From: a virus
IMG/VR virus record: IMGVR_UViG_3300032307_000921
Location: 1 to 48,219 of that record
Reading direction: 5' to 3' (one strand)
Length of the DNA stretch: 48,219 bases
Position numbers and translations under genes: made by a program. Position 1 is the stretch's first letter. Every line of letters starts with the position of its first letter. Shown one piece after another: positions 39,112 to 46,238 of the stretch. The notes under the pieces are model-generated. The model was given only the letters and a program-made list of their open reading frames with translations. It had not been told where the DNA came from and made no database searches.

Positions 39112-39112
39112 T

Positions 39113-39138
39113 AAAAGGACTGATTTTTCAGTCCTTTT
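39113..39138. terminator. Bidirectional terminator hairpin before the tape measure gene
   Basis: An 11-bp perfect stem (AAAAGGACTGA with its complement) and TTTT loop. T runs flank both sides (TTTTA on the minus strand, TTTTTG on the plus), so it can act in both directions. The stop codon of the 59-residue ORF lies inside the stem. Confidence 0.8.
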
Positions 39139-39307
39139 TGTTTAATTCAACCCATTTATCTAAAAGATACTTCCTAATGAATATTGGCATTATTAAAAAA
39201 TCAGAATAAGATATATTCAAAAGTGTTTTTAGAAAGTAAAATTCATCTATTTGTCCTTTCCTATAATCAGAAGAAAGGGCGAAAAAAGTCAACCCCAAAC
39301 CCAACAT
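39128..39307 (-). CDS. Small gp51-like / tail assembly chaperone partner ORF, 59 aa
   Basis: A 59-residue frame from the ATG at 39307 to a TGA at 39130-39128. It overlaps the last 41 bases of the gp26-like gene in the +1 frame. The C-terminal half (FLKTLLNISYSDFLIMPIFI then RKYLLDKW) has the MPI-x-x-R pattern I associate with gp51-type and tail-assembly-chaperone C-terminal parts. Its place between tube and tape measure, overlapping the preceding gene, is the classic position of such a second chaperone ORF. No well-placed ribosome binding site is seen (AGGAG lies 15 bases from the ATG), so it may be made by frameshifting instead. Family assignment is tentative. Confidence 0.6.
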   Translation of the reverse strand: MLGLGLTFFALSSDYRKGQIDEFYFLKTLLNISYSDFLIMPIFIRKYLLDKWVELNKKD

Positions 39308-40010
39308 TGACTGTTAGTTTCTCTCCTGATGGGGCTATTACTGTTCTCGTTAAATCTAATTTAGGTTCATTATCATCCATGAACTTTCTTATGTATTTGG
39401 AATCTGCAATTGGCATTTGGTCAACAAATCTTGCGATTTCAGACCTATCCGCTACTCCATTTACTTCAATGATTTGTTTGTTCAATCTCCAAGTAACTTT
39501 TGGAGCAGTTCTTCCTTGTGGATATGACTCCGACATTTTTTGAATTTCCAAAATTTCACCGTAAGTTAAAGGTTTAATTTTTACAGTAGTTTGAGATTTA
39601 GGTAACATAGTAATAAAAGTTCCATCATCTGATGGTTGTTGGCCTTTGATGACATCTAATTCATCAAGTCTAACGGTACCTTTGAATGGCTTTTTTGTAA
39701 TTGGGTCAACCAAGTTTAATTCCATTTCAGGTCCAAACGAGGTGTTCCTTAAAAAAATTAATATTGCTTCAACATCACCTTCCATTAAATCATCGATACG
39801 AACATCAGGTTCGTAGATTTTTGACCTCAATAAAATTTGTGTCATGTCATTACCTCCACCCATTAGGATGTTTTCATCATTTGCAGTAAGGTATCCAACT
39901 TTGATTGATTTTTTCTTATTCTTGTAGAAGAGACCTTGTGTTGGTAAAGGCACAACGTCGTGAGGTAATGTAAAATTCGATTGTCCGTGTTCTCTTGCTT
40001 GATTATCCAT
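39267..40010 (-). CDS. gp26-like baseplate/tail assembly protein (T4_baseplate family), 247 aa
   Basis: A 247-residue protein starting MDNQAREHGQSNFTLPHDVV. The order of features matches the phage baseplate/chaperone family that includes T4 gp26 and cyanophage homologues: a short LPSxG-like start (VVPLPTQGLFYKNKKKSIKV), then YLTANDENILM, an EPDVRIDDLMEGDVEAILIF segment (about 67-86) and a long LRNTSFGPEMEL strand. T4 homologues carry a Cys pair after this point; here it is absent. Downstream it overlaps a 59-residue ORF in the +1 frame. Between tube and tape measure genes, it is likely either a hub-assembly protein or the main tail assembly chaperone. Confidence 0.7.
   Translation of the reverse strand: MDNQAREHGQSNFTLPHDVVPLPTQGLFYKNKKKSIKVGYLTANDENILMGGGNDMTQILLRSKIYEPDVRIDDLMEGDVEAILIFLRNTSFGPEMELNLVDPITKKPFKGTVRLDELDVIKGQQPSDDGTFITMLPKSQTTVKIKPLTYGEILEIQKMSESYPQGRTAPKVTWRLNKQIIEVNGVADRSEIARFVDQMPIADSKYIRKFMDDNEPKLDLTRTVIAPSGEKLTVNVGFGVDFFRPFF
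39281..39287 (-). other. Candidate +1 (or -2) ribosomal frameshift site
   Basis: On the minus strand the gp26-like frame reads GAC TTT TTT CGC. A Phe tRNA on the second TTT can slip +1 onto TTC, its better codon, with the uncommon CGC waiting in the A site. A -2 slip in the T6 run gives the same new frame. The fusion would join 243 residues to the last 50 residues of the small ORF (293 in total). A nearby CCCTTTC fits a -1 slippery heptamer but leads to a quick stop. Confidence 0.35.
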
Positions 40011-40016
40011 ATAAAA

Positions 40017-40051
40017 ATTTAACCGTAAAGTTTAGTGCTTTACGGTTAAAT
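40017..40051 (-). terminator. Hairpin after the tube gene: terminator or 5' mRNA hairpin
   Basis: A 14-bp stem with a 7-base loop, followed on the minus strand by a run of five T ending at the ATG of the gp26-like gene. It looks like a terminator for the tube transcript. However, a TATTTATT box lies just upstream (40071-40078), so it could also form the 5' end of a new message. Confidence 0.65.
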
Positions 40052-40070
40052 ATAATTGTGTTTTAATTTT

Positions 40071-40078
40071 AATAAATA
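40071..40078 (-). promoter_or_regulatory. Candidate late promoter box TATTTATT
   Basis: Coding-strand TATTTATT between the tube stop and the 40.03-kb hairpin, 61 bases upstream of the gp26-like gene. A transcript from here would begin close to the hairpin. Confidence 0.3.
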
Positions 40079-40091
40079 GTATCTTGATAAA

Positions 40092-40580
40092 TTAGTAAAC
40101 AAGTACGCAACGATCCATTCTAAGTGTTGCATTGATTGTTGCCAATCCATCGGAAGTGTAAGTTACTGCATTGAAGTTAACATCAGTTAAGAATGTCCCG
40201 TACAAAATCCATTTTTCTACAACAACTCCGGTTGGGTCCAACATTTCAAGGTCAACATCTTTTTTATAACCCGCAGCATAACCCATACGGCCTGTCACAG
40301 ATTCAGCGTGTAAACGTACCCACTCCATAAGAGCCTGAGCGGCTGAAGGTCCAATCGGATCTCTAAACACTGCTGGAATTGTTTGCCAAGTGAATTTACC
40401 TGCAACATAAGTTTCAGTATTCAAGAAAGGGATTGGAACTGGGTTTATAATAATATGTGGTCTTGCAGTAGATTCAACAAACCATTCATTTATACCAAGA
40501 GATGATGGAAACCTTAAGATAAAACGATTCTGTCGTTTTGGTTCGTAAGGAATCGGCATTTTCATTAACAAATCAGCCAT
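40092..40580 (-). CDS. gp19: Tail tube protein gp19-like
   Basis: A 162-residue protein (T4 gp19 is 163) starting MADLLMKMPIPYEPKRQNRF. Core features of the tube fold are present: RFILRFPSSLGINEWFVEST, RPHIIINPVPIPFLNTETYV and ALMEWVRLHAE, then LEMLDPTGVVVEKWILYGTF and a final strand ending CVLVY. It forms stacked hexameric rings inside the sheath. Its position downstream of the sheath gene (with a HAD gene between) matches the T4 18-19 order. A TATTTATC box lies 35 bases upstream, suggesting independent strong late expression. Confidence 0.88.
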   Translation of the reverse strand: MADLLMKMPIPYEPKRQNRFILRFPSSLGINEWFVESTARPHIIINPVPIPFLNTETYVAGKFTWQTIPAVFRDPIGPSAAQALMEWVRLHAESVTGRMGYAAGYKKDVDLEMLDPTGVVVEKWILYGTFLTDVNFNAVTYTSDGLATINATLRMDRCVLVY

Positions 40581-40614
40581 GTGTTTTTAATTTTTTTGTT
40601 TTTGTTATTTTATT

Positions 40615-40622
40615 GATAAATA
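40615..40622 (-). promoter_or_regulatory. Candidate late promoter box TATTTATC
   Basis: Coding-strand TATTTATC followed by AATAAAATAA, 35 bases upstream of the tube gene, within the 93-base gap after the HAD gene. The rest of the gap is AT-rich and otherwise featureless. Confidence 0.45.
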
Positions 40623-40673
40623 TATCCTTTCACAAAAATTTTTCTATTTACTTTTTTTTTGAAAACGATATTC

Positions 40674-41504
40674 TTATTTAACTTCCTGCTTAACTCCTCC
40701 AGCAGTAGAATAAGTCTTTACTATATTATCTGGTTTATTTTTGAAGTGTTTTTGCATTACTTCTATATTTTTTGGATCATCGTCACTAAATCCTATAGAT
40801 AAGTTATCTGGATTAAAGTTATTACTAATATCCTTTTTTAAGAATGCTCTTTTATTTAATACTGATGCCATAGCTTTAATGTAATTTACAAAAGCTTCCA
40901 TAGCCTCCACTTTAGCCTCTTCAGGATTAACCGCACCTTGGTCATCACCAAAAGACACTGGATGATACTTGTTAAGTTCCAAATACGACTTAATTAATTC
41001 TTCATCGCTCATTTCATCTTCACCTATAAAAGACCTATATTTTTTAAGATTTTTAATTAACTCGTCTTTATCGATTCCGTTGAACCCTTCTATAATATAA
41101 TTATAAATTGCTTCTTTTATAGTATTTGGATTGTGTCCCCTCGCAGTAATTATCGCAAATATTGAACCATTATTGATTGCTTCTCTAAAGTCATCAAACG
41201 CCGGTCCTTCTTTCGCCCTCATTGCATCCACCAAAAAATCTTTATCCCCATCGGTTCTAAAGTTTCTGAACGGAGAGTCACTATAACCTACAATTGTGTT
41301 ACCTTTATAATTAAATGGTTCTTTTCCTATTTGATGTCTAAACTCAGCGAAATCATCAGTAGACATTCCAACCTCATTACCACTCTCATCTTTAACTAAA
41401 ATTTTAGTCGGCATATGAACTATATTATCGTCCCAATCGAACGCATAATATTTTAAGTCCGGAGTACCCTCACTCTTGAATCCTTCTGTAAAAACTTTTT
41501 TCAT
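40674..41504 (-). CDS. HAD-superfamily phosphatase inserted between sheath and tube genes
   Basis: A 276-residue protein with the HAD motifs in order: motif I DWDDN (D23 nucleophile, D25 acid/base), motif II IITARG (T120), a probable motif III Lys (K198, or one in the NKRAFLKKD stretch), and motif IV FSDDD (D241-D243). A cap-like insert lies between motifs I and II (about 30-110). The family removes phosphates from nucleotides, nucleic-acid ends, sugars or proteins; the substrate cannot be told here. No TATTTATN box lies directly upstream, and a G6/C6 hairpin separates it from the sheath gene. It looks like an accessory (moron-like) insertion in the tail cassette. Confidence 0.78.
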   Translation of the reverse strand: MKKVFTEGFKSEGTPDLKYYAFDWDDNIVHMPTKILVKDESGNEVGMSTDDFAEFRHQIGKEPFNYKGNTIVGYSDSPFRNFRTDGDKDFLVDAMRAKEGPAFDDFREAINNGSIFAIITARGHNPNTIKEAIYNYIIEGFNGIDKDELIKNLKKYRSFIGEDEMSDEELIKSYLELNKYHPVSFGDDQGAVNPEEAKVEAMEAFVNYIKAMASVLNKRAFLKKDISNNFNPDNLSIGFSDDDPKNIEVMQKHFKNKPDNIVKTYSTAGGVKQEVK

Positions 41505-41512
41505 TTGGCTAA

Positions 41513-41532
41513 AGGGGGGATTTAACCCCCCT
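41513..41532 (-). terminator. G6/C6 hairpin after the sheath gene, weak terminator
   Basis: A 7-bp stem of one A-T and six G-C pairs with a 6-base AT loop, followed on the minus strand by only three T. It lies 8 bases after the sheath stop and 8 bases before the HAD start. It probably reduces read-through from the sheath into the HAD gene. Confidence 0.6.
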
Positions 41533-41540
41533 ATTAATTA

Positions 41541-44500
41541 TTAGATATTTTCGAACGAAGCTCCTGTTGGAGTGATGAAGAATTCGATATCGATGAATTC
41601 TAATGCCTTCGTTGGTTTTAAGTATATCTTTCCTGTTAATGTATTTCTATCTAAATCTTCAGGTGAAGAAGAAACTGTTACTCTAAAGTCATAAAGACCT
41701 CTGTCTCTTCTAATTGAATCTAAGATAGGGTTAACACTATCTAAGAATTGTTGTCTAACGATTTGGTCGTTTTGTTCGAACAACAATCTTACCGCTACTG
41801 CTGAAATCAACTTACGAGCTTGAAGTAACAATCTTCTTACGTTCAATCTATTAAGTGCTGTGTCAGCAACTTGTAAGGTTTTGTTACCCCAAATTACAGT
41901 TCCCACATCAGAGAATGTTGCAATTGGGTTGATTCTACCTTGATACAAAGTATCTCTATCTTCTTGAGTCAACTTAACTCTCGCTTTAATAGAGTTTACA
42001 AGACCTCTTGTGTAACCCGCTGAAGCGAACCAAGGGAATGCGATGTTATCTGTCAATGCCAAGTTTCTACAAACTTCACCTGTTGGTGGAAGATAGATTT
42101 GTGTGTTATTAACAGTATCTCTTGTAAGAATCCAAGGATAGTAAGTTGCAGTGTAGTTAGAATCTATACCTGTGTTATCCAAGTTGTCAACCGCTTCTTG
42201 AGGATAAATAATATCCTGTGGATTAGTTGCGTCAGGTGTATACATTAAGTAATCAGGTGTAGTTGCGATGTAAACTGAATCCGCTCTTGAGAATTGTACC
42301 ATGTCGATAGCTTCTTCTACAAGGTTAGAGTTGTTTACATAATCAATACTTGATGTCGCAAATACGTTGATGTTAGTTGATTCAGGGTTAGCAAACGTCA
42401 AGATACCAAGTAAGTAAGCGTAGTAGTCGGTGTTTGCGAAATCTTGAGTATTGTTTTGAACCACAATTCTCTTGAATAATCCGTCGCCAGTTGCATTTGG
42501 ATATCTTGTAGAAGGTGATGCACCTGCCAAGAAACCTGCCGCACCTAATTGGAATCTGTCCTCGTTAGTTCTAAACTCTCTATAAATGTCCCATCCATCA
42601 AAACCACCTGCGAAACATATTGTGAATTTTCTTGAGTAAATGAAGTAATAAGGGTTTTCTTGAGTTTCAGGATCTCTTGTGAAGTCAGCAACACCACATT
42701 CAAATGCAGTTTGACCACTTGTTAGTGAAGAGTTAGAAATCGTAACAACGGTTGCTCCTGAATCCATGTGGAAACCTTTACTTAAATAATTCCATGGTGC
42801 CCCTTCAACAGGAAGTGGAGATGTTACCCAATTCAAAGGATTTTGTGTTCCTTTGTATTGTAAGAATGAATCATCAATTCCAAATTGACTTGAGAAACCT
42901 AAATAACTTCTTCTGACAATATCTCCGGCAGATTCAGTAACGTCGGTTGGTGCTCCGAACGGAGGGTTATAAATTACTTCACCAGGAAAATAGTACTTGG
43001 TTTTGAAGATTGGAACTGGTGAAGGGTTACTTACTGAAGCGTATTCTCTTTGAGTATATCCATAGAAACCACAAGGAATAGCATCGATTGGTGCTTCGTC
43101 AGCCAACTCAATCATAATGTAACGTGAAATCAAAGCATACTCTCCGTCACTTGAACCGATTTTCTTAGCAACGAAATTATTAGATGCTGGGTCCATGTTA
43201 CAGTTAGTGAATTTTTCAATCACCACAGGGTTAGCGTCAGTGTCAAAGAAATTTCTAACCAATACATCAAATGTCATATTATTAAATGACAAGTTAGAGA
43301 TAGAAACTTTTACTTCTGTGTTTGCAGCGTTACCGTCAGAAATTGATATAAATTTGAATAAGTTATAAACCTTATTACCTCTAAGTTCAGATACCAAATA
43401 CGGCGTACTTGGTGACTTATATTGAGTTGCATTATATGCTATTGATTGAGGATCTTCACTTCTAGCTCCTTCAAGTGCAATTAAATTGCAACTTAATCCA
43501 CGAATATATCCTTGATTATAAGCATAAGTCAAAGTTGATGGATAAATTTCTTCAACATATACAGGAACTTCATTTCTTGACTTACCAAAGTTATCAACTC
43601 CCAATACTTTTGTAATGAACTTTGGTGAAGAAGGAGACATAGATGTTTCAAAAGAGAAATTGTCATTATCTTTTGTAACACCTGAAATCATGAATGATTC
43701 AAATGGAGATTGAGTAACTCCTGAGTATTGTTCACTACAATTCAAAGTCAAAGCCGATAATGCGTTAACTTCATAAATTGGTCCGTGATTGTCACTAGTA
43801 GAGCTATTAGTATATAAAGATATACCTCTTGAACGTAAAGTCGCAACAACCATGTTGTTATATTCAGAATATGCAGTTCCGGAATAAGTATAAACCGTAC
43901 CTGAACAAGTACCTGTGAAAGTAGAAGACGCTCCCGAAGTTAATGAAGAAACGTAATAGAAGAATGAATATCCTGAATAAGCATTCCCTGATGTAATATC
44001 AAAGTTAGCGTAATACCACGAGTCATTCGAATCGGATGATAAATCGTTAGTTGCAAGATTAACAGTATCACACGTATATTCATTTATTATGTTTGAATAA
44101 GTTGCTGTCAAATCATAAAAATCAGATTCCGGCATTGCTCCATAAACAACCGCAGTGTTTGCAGATAAAGATGGAGTATCCATAATATCATTAAGATTAC
44201 TTGTAAAATCTAACGCTAACGTAGAGGTACTACCATCTGATAGTCTATATTGCGTATTGAAATTAGCTAATACTTCGGCAGGTAATGCTCCTCCTACAAA
44301 AGATACTGTGTTTGCGGATGATGAACCTGTAAAAGTTGCACTCCATGTTGTTCCAGTTGCCGGATTTAGACCGATAGTTAATGGGTCAACATTTGCGGTC
44401 ACTTTAATACTCCAAGATGGTCCAGCGTCATATCCTGACAAACCTAAAATTCTTGTAACAAAAAGTTGATTCGATTGTTGTAAGTATGACTTTGCAATAT

Positions 44501-44750
44501 ATGCCGCTTCATACTTCGGGATTTGTGTGTTTATAAATTTTGTAGGTTCAGTCCCCCCAAAATATGCTTGAAACTCATCGTAGTTCGTGATGAAGATAGG
44601 TTCAAATGCGGGACCTTTGATTGTTTCCCCGACTAAACCTAACGTAGTCACACCTACACTTTGAGCCACAAATGATAAGTCAGTTTCAGACGTATATACT
44701 CCAGGTGATACGTATACCTTTTGATTTACTTGTGTTGCTTGAAAAAACAT
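41541..44750 (-). CDS. gp18: Tail sheath protein gp18-like, enlarged (1069 aa)
   Basis: A 1069-residue protein (T4 gp18 is 659). The N-terminus is typical: VYVSPGVYTSETDLSFVAQS, then VGVTTLGLVGETIKGPAFEP. The C-terminal domain is also typical: GINPIATF-type loop, VIWGNKTLQVADTALNRLNV, RRLLLQARKLISAVAVRLLF and a final EFFITPTGASFENI strand. The extra length lies mainly in the middle (about residues 130-650), which is Ser/Thr/Tyr/Asn-rich and beta-type and probably forms added outer domains on the sheath surface. It would contract to drive the tube through the envelope. A TATTTATC box lies 35 bases upstream, and a divergent ribbon-helix-helix gene starts 122 bases away. Confidence 0.9.
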   Translation of the reverse strand: MFFQATQVNQKVYVSPGVYTSETDLSFVAQSVGVTTLGLVGETIKGPAFEPIFITNYDEFQAYFGGTEPTKFINTQIPKYEAAYIAKSYLQQSNQLFVTRILGLSGYDAGPSWSIKVTANVDPLTIGLNPATGTTWSATFTGSSSANTVSFVGGALPAEVLANFNTQYRLSDGSTSTLALDFTSNLNDIMDTPSLSANTAVVYGAMPESDFYDLTATYSNIINEYTCDTVNLATNDLSSDSNDSWYYANFDITSGNAYSGYSFFYYVSSLTSGASSTFTGTCSGTVYTYSGTAYSEYNNMVVATLRSRGISLYTNSSTSDNHGPIYEVNALSALTLNCSEQYSGVTQSPFESFMISGVTKDNDNFSFETSMSPSSPKFITKVLGVDNFGKSRNEVPVYVEEIYPSTLTYAYNQGYIRGLSCNLIALEGARSEDPQSIAYNATQYKSPSTPYLVSELRGNKVYNLFKFISISDGNAANTEVKVSISNLSFNNMTFDVLVRNFFDTDANPVVIEKFTNCNMDPASNNFVAKKIGSSDGEYALISRYIMIELADEAPIDAIPCGFYGYTQREYASVSNPSPVPIFKTKYYFPGEVIYNPPFGAPTDVTESAGDIVRRSYLGFSSQFGIDDSFLQYKGTQNPLNWVTSPLPVEGAPWNYLSKGFHMDSGATVVTISNSSLTSGQTAFECGVADFTRDPETQENPYYFIYSRKFTICFAGGFDGWDIYREFRTNEDRFQLGAAGFLAGASPSTRYPNATGDGLFKRIVVQNNTQDFANTDYYAYLLGILTFANPESTNINVFATSSIDYVNNSNLVEEAIDMVQFSRADSVYIATTPDYLMYTPDATNPQDIIYPQEAVDNLDNTGIDSNYTATYYPWILTRDTVNNTQIYLPPTGEVCRNLALTDNIAFPWFASAGYTRGLVNSIKARVKLTQEDRDTLYQGRINPIATFSDVGTVIWGNKTLQVADTALNRLNVRRLLLQARKLISAVAVRLLFEQNDQIVRQQFLDSVNPILDSIRRDRGLYDFRVTVSSSPEDLDRNTLTGKIYLKPTKALEFIDIEFFITPTGASFENI

Positions 44751-44784
44751 AGTTCAAAATTATTGTTAGCAAATTTATTTTAAT

Positions 44785-44792
44785 GATAAATA
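44785..44792 (-). promoter_or_regulatory. Candidate late promoter box TATTTATC
   Basis: Coding-strand TATTTATC followed by ATTAAAATAA, 35 bases upstream of the sheath gene, in the 121-base divergent gap shared with the ribbon-helix-helix gene. Confidence 0.45.
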
Positions 44793-44852
44793 TTCATATC
44801 TAAGTGAAAAAACTTGACTTTTGAATATCTATTTGTAAGTAGTATGATTTTA

Positions 44853-44871
44853 TTCTACCTTTTTTCTACCT
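44853..44871 (+). repeat. Direct repeat TTCTACCT x2, candidate operator
   Basis: Two identical 8-mers, at 44853-44860 and 44864-44871, begin 11 bases apart (about one helical turn) and end directly before the ATG of the ribbon-helix-helix gene. Tandem short repeats at this spacing are typical operators for that protein family. A second direct repeat, ATATCTA, occurs at 44796-44802 and 44825-44831. Confidence 0.5.
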
Positions 44872-45033
44872 ATGAAAACAACTAAAGAAATAAAGAATAT
44901 CAAAATTTCCCCTGAATCCCATGAGATACTAAAAAAGTACTGTGAAAAGCGTGGAATTAAAATCTATAAATTTTTGGAAAATCTTATTATAGAAAAGTGT
45001 AAGGAGAAGAAAGATATCTATGGTGAGGGTTAA
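44872..45033 (+). CDS. Small ribbon-helix-helix (Arc/MetJ-type) protein, 53 aa
   Basis: A 53-residue protein on the plus strand, against the direction of all surrounding genes. The pattern KNIKISPESHEILKKYCEKR then GIKIYKFLENLIIEKC is a strand followed by two helices, the ribbon-helix-helix DNA-binding fold seen in small repressors and antitoxins. It starts at an ATG directly after two TTCTACCT repeats and diverges from the sheath gene. Its stop overlaps the end of the gp15-like gene tail to tail (45030-45033). No toxin partner is next to it. It probably regulates its own promoter and perhaps the facing sheath promoter; that is inference. Confidence 0.75.
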   Translation: MKTTKEIKNIKISPESHEILKKYCEKRGIKIYKFLENLIIEKCKEKKDIYGEG

Positions 45034-46070
45034 ACTAACTGAGATTCGAACTCAATGTTAGATTCTAAAGTGTTGTCAGTTTTGACAACATCAATTCTTA
45101 AAATATCATTTGTGGTGATTTGAATTTCTGAAACATCAGTACCAAAATAATCACCATTTATGTAGACATCAAAACTATCAACATTGGTAGACCCAATTAA
45201 AGACATGTTTGCTCTGAAATCAATAATTTCACTTAAGGTGTTATTTCCAACTATGTATAAAAAGTTGGATAAAAATTCATCAGGATTTTCAGGAAACTTT
45301 GGTCTTCTTCTTTTTAATACGGTAGTATCCAATTCCATGATTTGAGCAACTCTTGCAATTGCAGGTTTGACTTCAAATTCCTCCTCATCAATCAAGTAAC
45401 CTAACATAGTGAAGTCATAAGTTTGAATAAAATATTTTCTAGCATCCATCTGCATTTGTGACTCGTCAGATATATTATTGAGGACAATTGGAACATATTG
45501 ACCTTTAATAAAAGTATATGCTTGTCTTGAAGAAAACTTTTGCATCACAATTTTATTGAGTTGATTAAGTTCTCTCATTCTATTACAAATGATTTTTACA
45601 CTGTAATTAATATCAACTGGGACTGGTTGTGGGATTGTATATATATCCATACCTTGTTCATTTCCATTCCAAGTTGGCACAGAAGCGTAATAGAATTGTT
45701 TTCTGTTAGGTATATTATATTTTAAGGACGGATTAGTCCCGAATTTAACTTCAGGCTGCCTTACCACAGTAATGAATGGAGGCTCGGGATTGAAATCCAA
45801 GTTGGTAAATAATGCCGTTTCAACATATTGAGACCAATTTTGTGTTGTGATTATAATATCAACCATCGGAATAATTTTTCCTGCGGTCACAACTTTAAGA
45901 TCTTCTTTGACAAAATCTAACATACCTCTATCCAAATCAGCATGTAATACTGACTTTGGTAAGTAAGTTCCATCTTTGTTTATAAACTCAAGAAGTTGTT
46001 CTCTTCTTGCATACAAAGTTTTCTTCGGAACTAAAGGTAATGTAGGTTTTACTTGTTTTGGTAATGGCAT
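45030..46070 (-). CDS. Tail terminator / sheath stabiliser, gp15-like (putative)
   Basis: A 346-residue protein (T4 gp15 is 272) starting MPLPKQVKPTLPLVPKKTLY. The middle follows the pattern of gp15-type tail terminators: PVPVDINYSVKIICNRMREL, then a YVPIVLNNISDESQMQMDAR segment and FIQTYDFTMLGYLIDEEEFE. The C-terminal 100 residues (about 245-346) form an extra beta-rich part. gp15 caps the tube and sheath at the neck end. The position directly before the sheath gene agrees with gp15 function. Evidence is pattern-level, so the name is provisional, though a virion tail-neck role is likely. Confidence 0.6.
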   Translation of the reverse strand: MPLPKQVKPTLPLVPKKTLYARREQLLEFINKDGTYLPKSVLHADLDRGMLDFVKEDLKVVTAGKIIPMVDIIITTQNWSQYVETALFTNLDFNPEPPFITVVRQPEVKFGTNPSLKYNIPNRKQFYYASVPTWNGNEQGMDIYTIPQPVPVDINYSVKIICNRMRELNQLNKIVMQKFSSRQAYTFIKGQYVPIVLNNISDESQMQMDARKYFIQTYDFTMLGYLIDEEEFEVKPAIARVAQIMELDTTVLKRRRPKFPENPDEFLSNFLYIVGNNTLSEIIDFRANMSLIGSTNVDSFDVYINGDYFGTDVSEIQITTNDILRIDVVKTDNTLESNIEFESQLV

Positions 46071-46076
46071 CTTTTT

Positions 46077-46238
46077 TTATTTTTTAGAATTATCATGTCC
46101 ACATTTATGACACATGTAAGGGTCTTTCCCTCCTTGAGATAATTTCCAAGACCAACCACATTCATCACAAATAACTTTCTCTTTGGTGACCTTTTCAACT
46201 ATTCGAGCCAGCTGAGTTTCCCTAACAATAATTTTCAT
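46077..46238 (-). CDS. Zinc-ribbon miniprotein, 53 aa
   Basis: A 53-residue protein. An N-terminal charged helix (MKIIVRETQLARIVEKVTKE) is followed by a zinc ribbon with two CxxC knuckles, CDEC (24-27) and CHKC (43-46), separated by WSWKLSQGGKDPYM-type sequence and followed by GHDN. The fold suggests zinc binding and contact with nucleic acid or RNA polymerase. Its ATG shares one base with the stop of the neck-like gene (TAATG), and it ends 6 bases before the gp15-like gene, so it is translated with virion proteins. The function is unknown; a late-gene or packaging regulator is possible. Confidence 0.78.
   Translation of the reverse strand: MKIIVRETQLARIVEKVTKEKVICDECGWSWKLSQGGKDPYMCHKCGHDNSKK

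Noticed and set aside
39273-39279. CCCTTTC as a -1 frameshift heptamer in the gp26-like gene
   Set aside because: It fits X-XXY-YYZ, but the -1 frame stops after about ten codons and does not enter the 59-residue ORF.
39184-39543. Plus-strand 119-residue open frame
   Set aside because: Antisense to the gp26-like gene and the small chaperone-like ORF, both of which have better family support.
44760-44872. Bacteroidota-type or sigma-70 promoter for the RHH gene
   Set aside because: TTGACT and TATGAT are present but 23 bases apart, and no TTTG-N19-21-TANNTTTG match is found.
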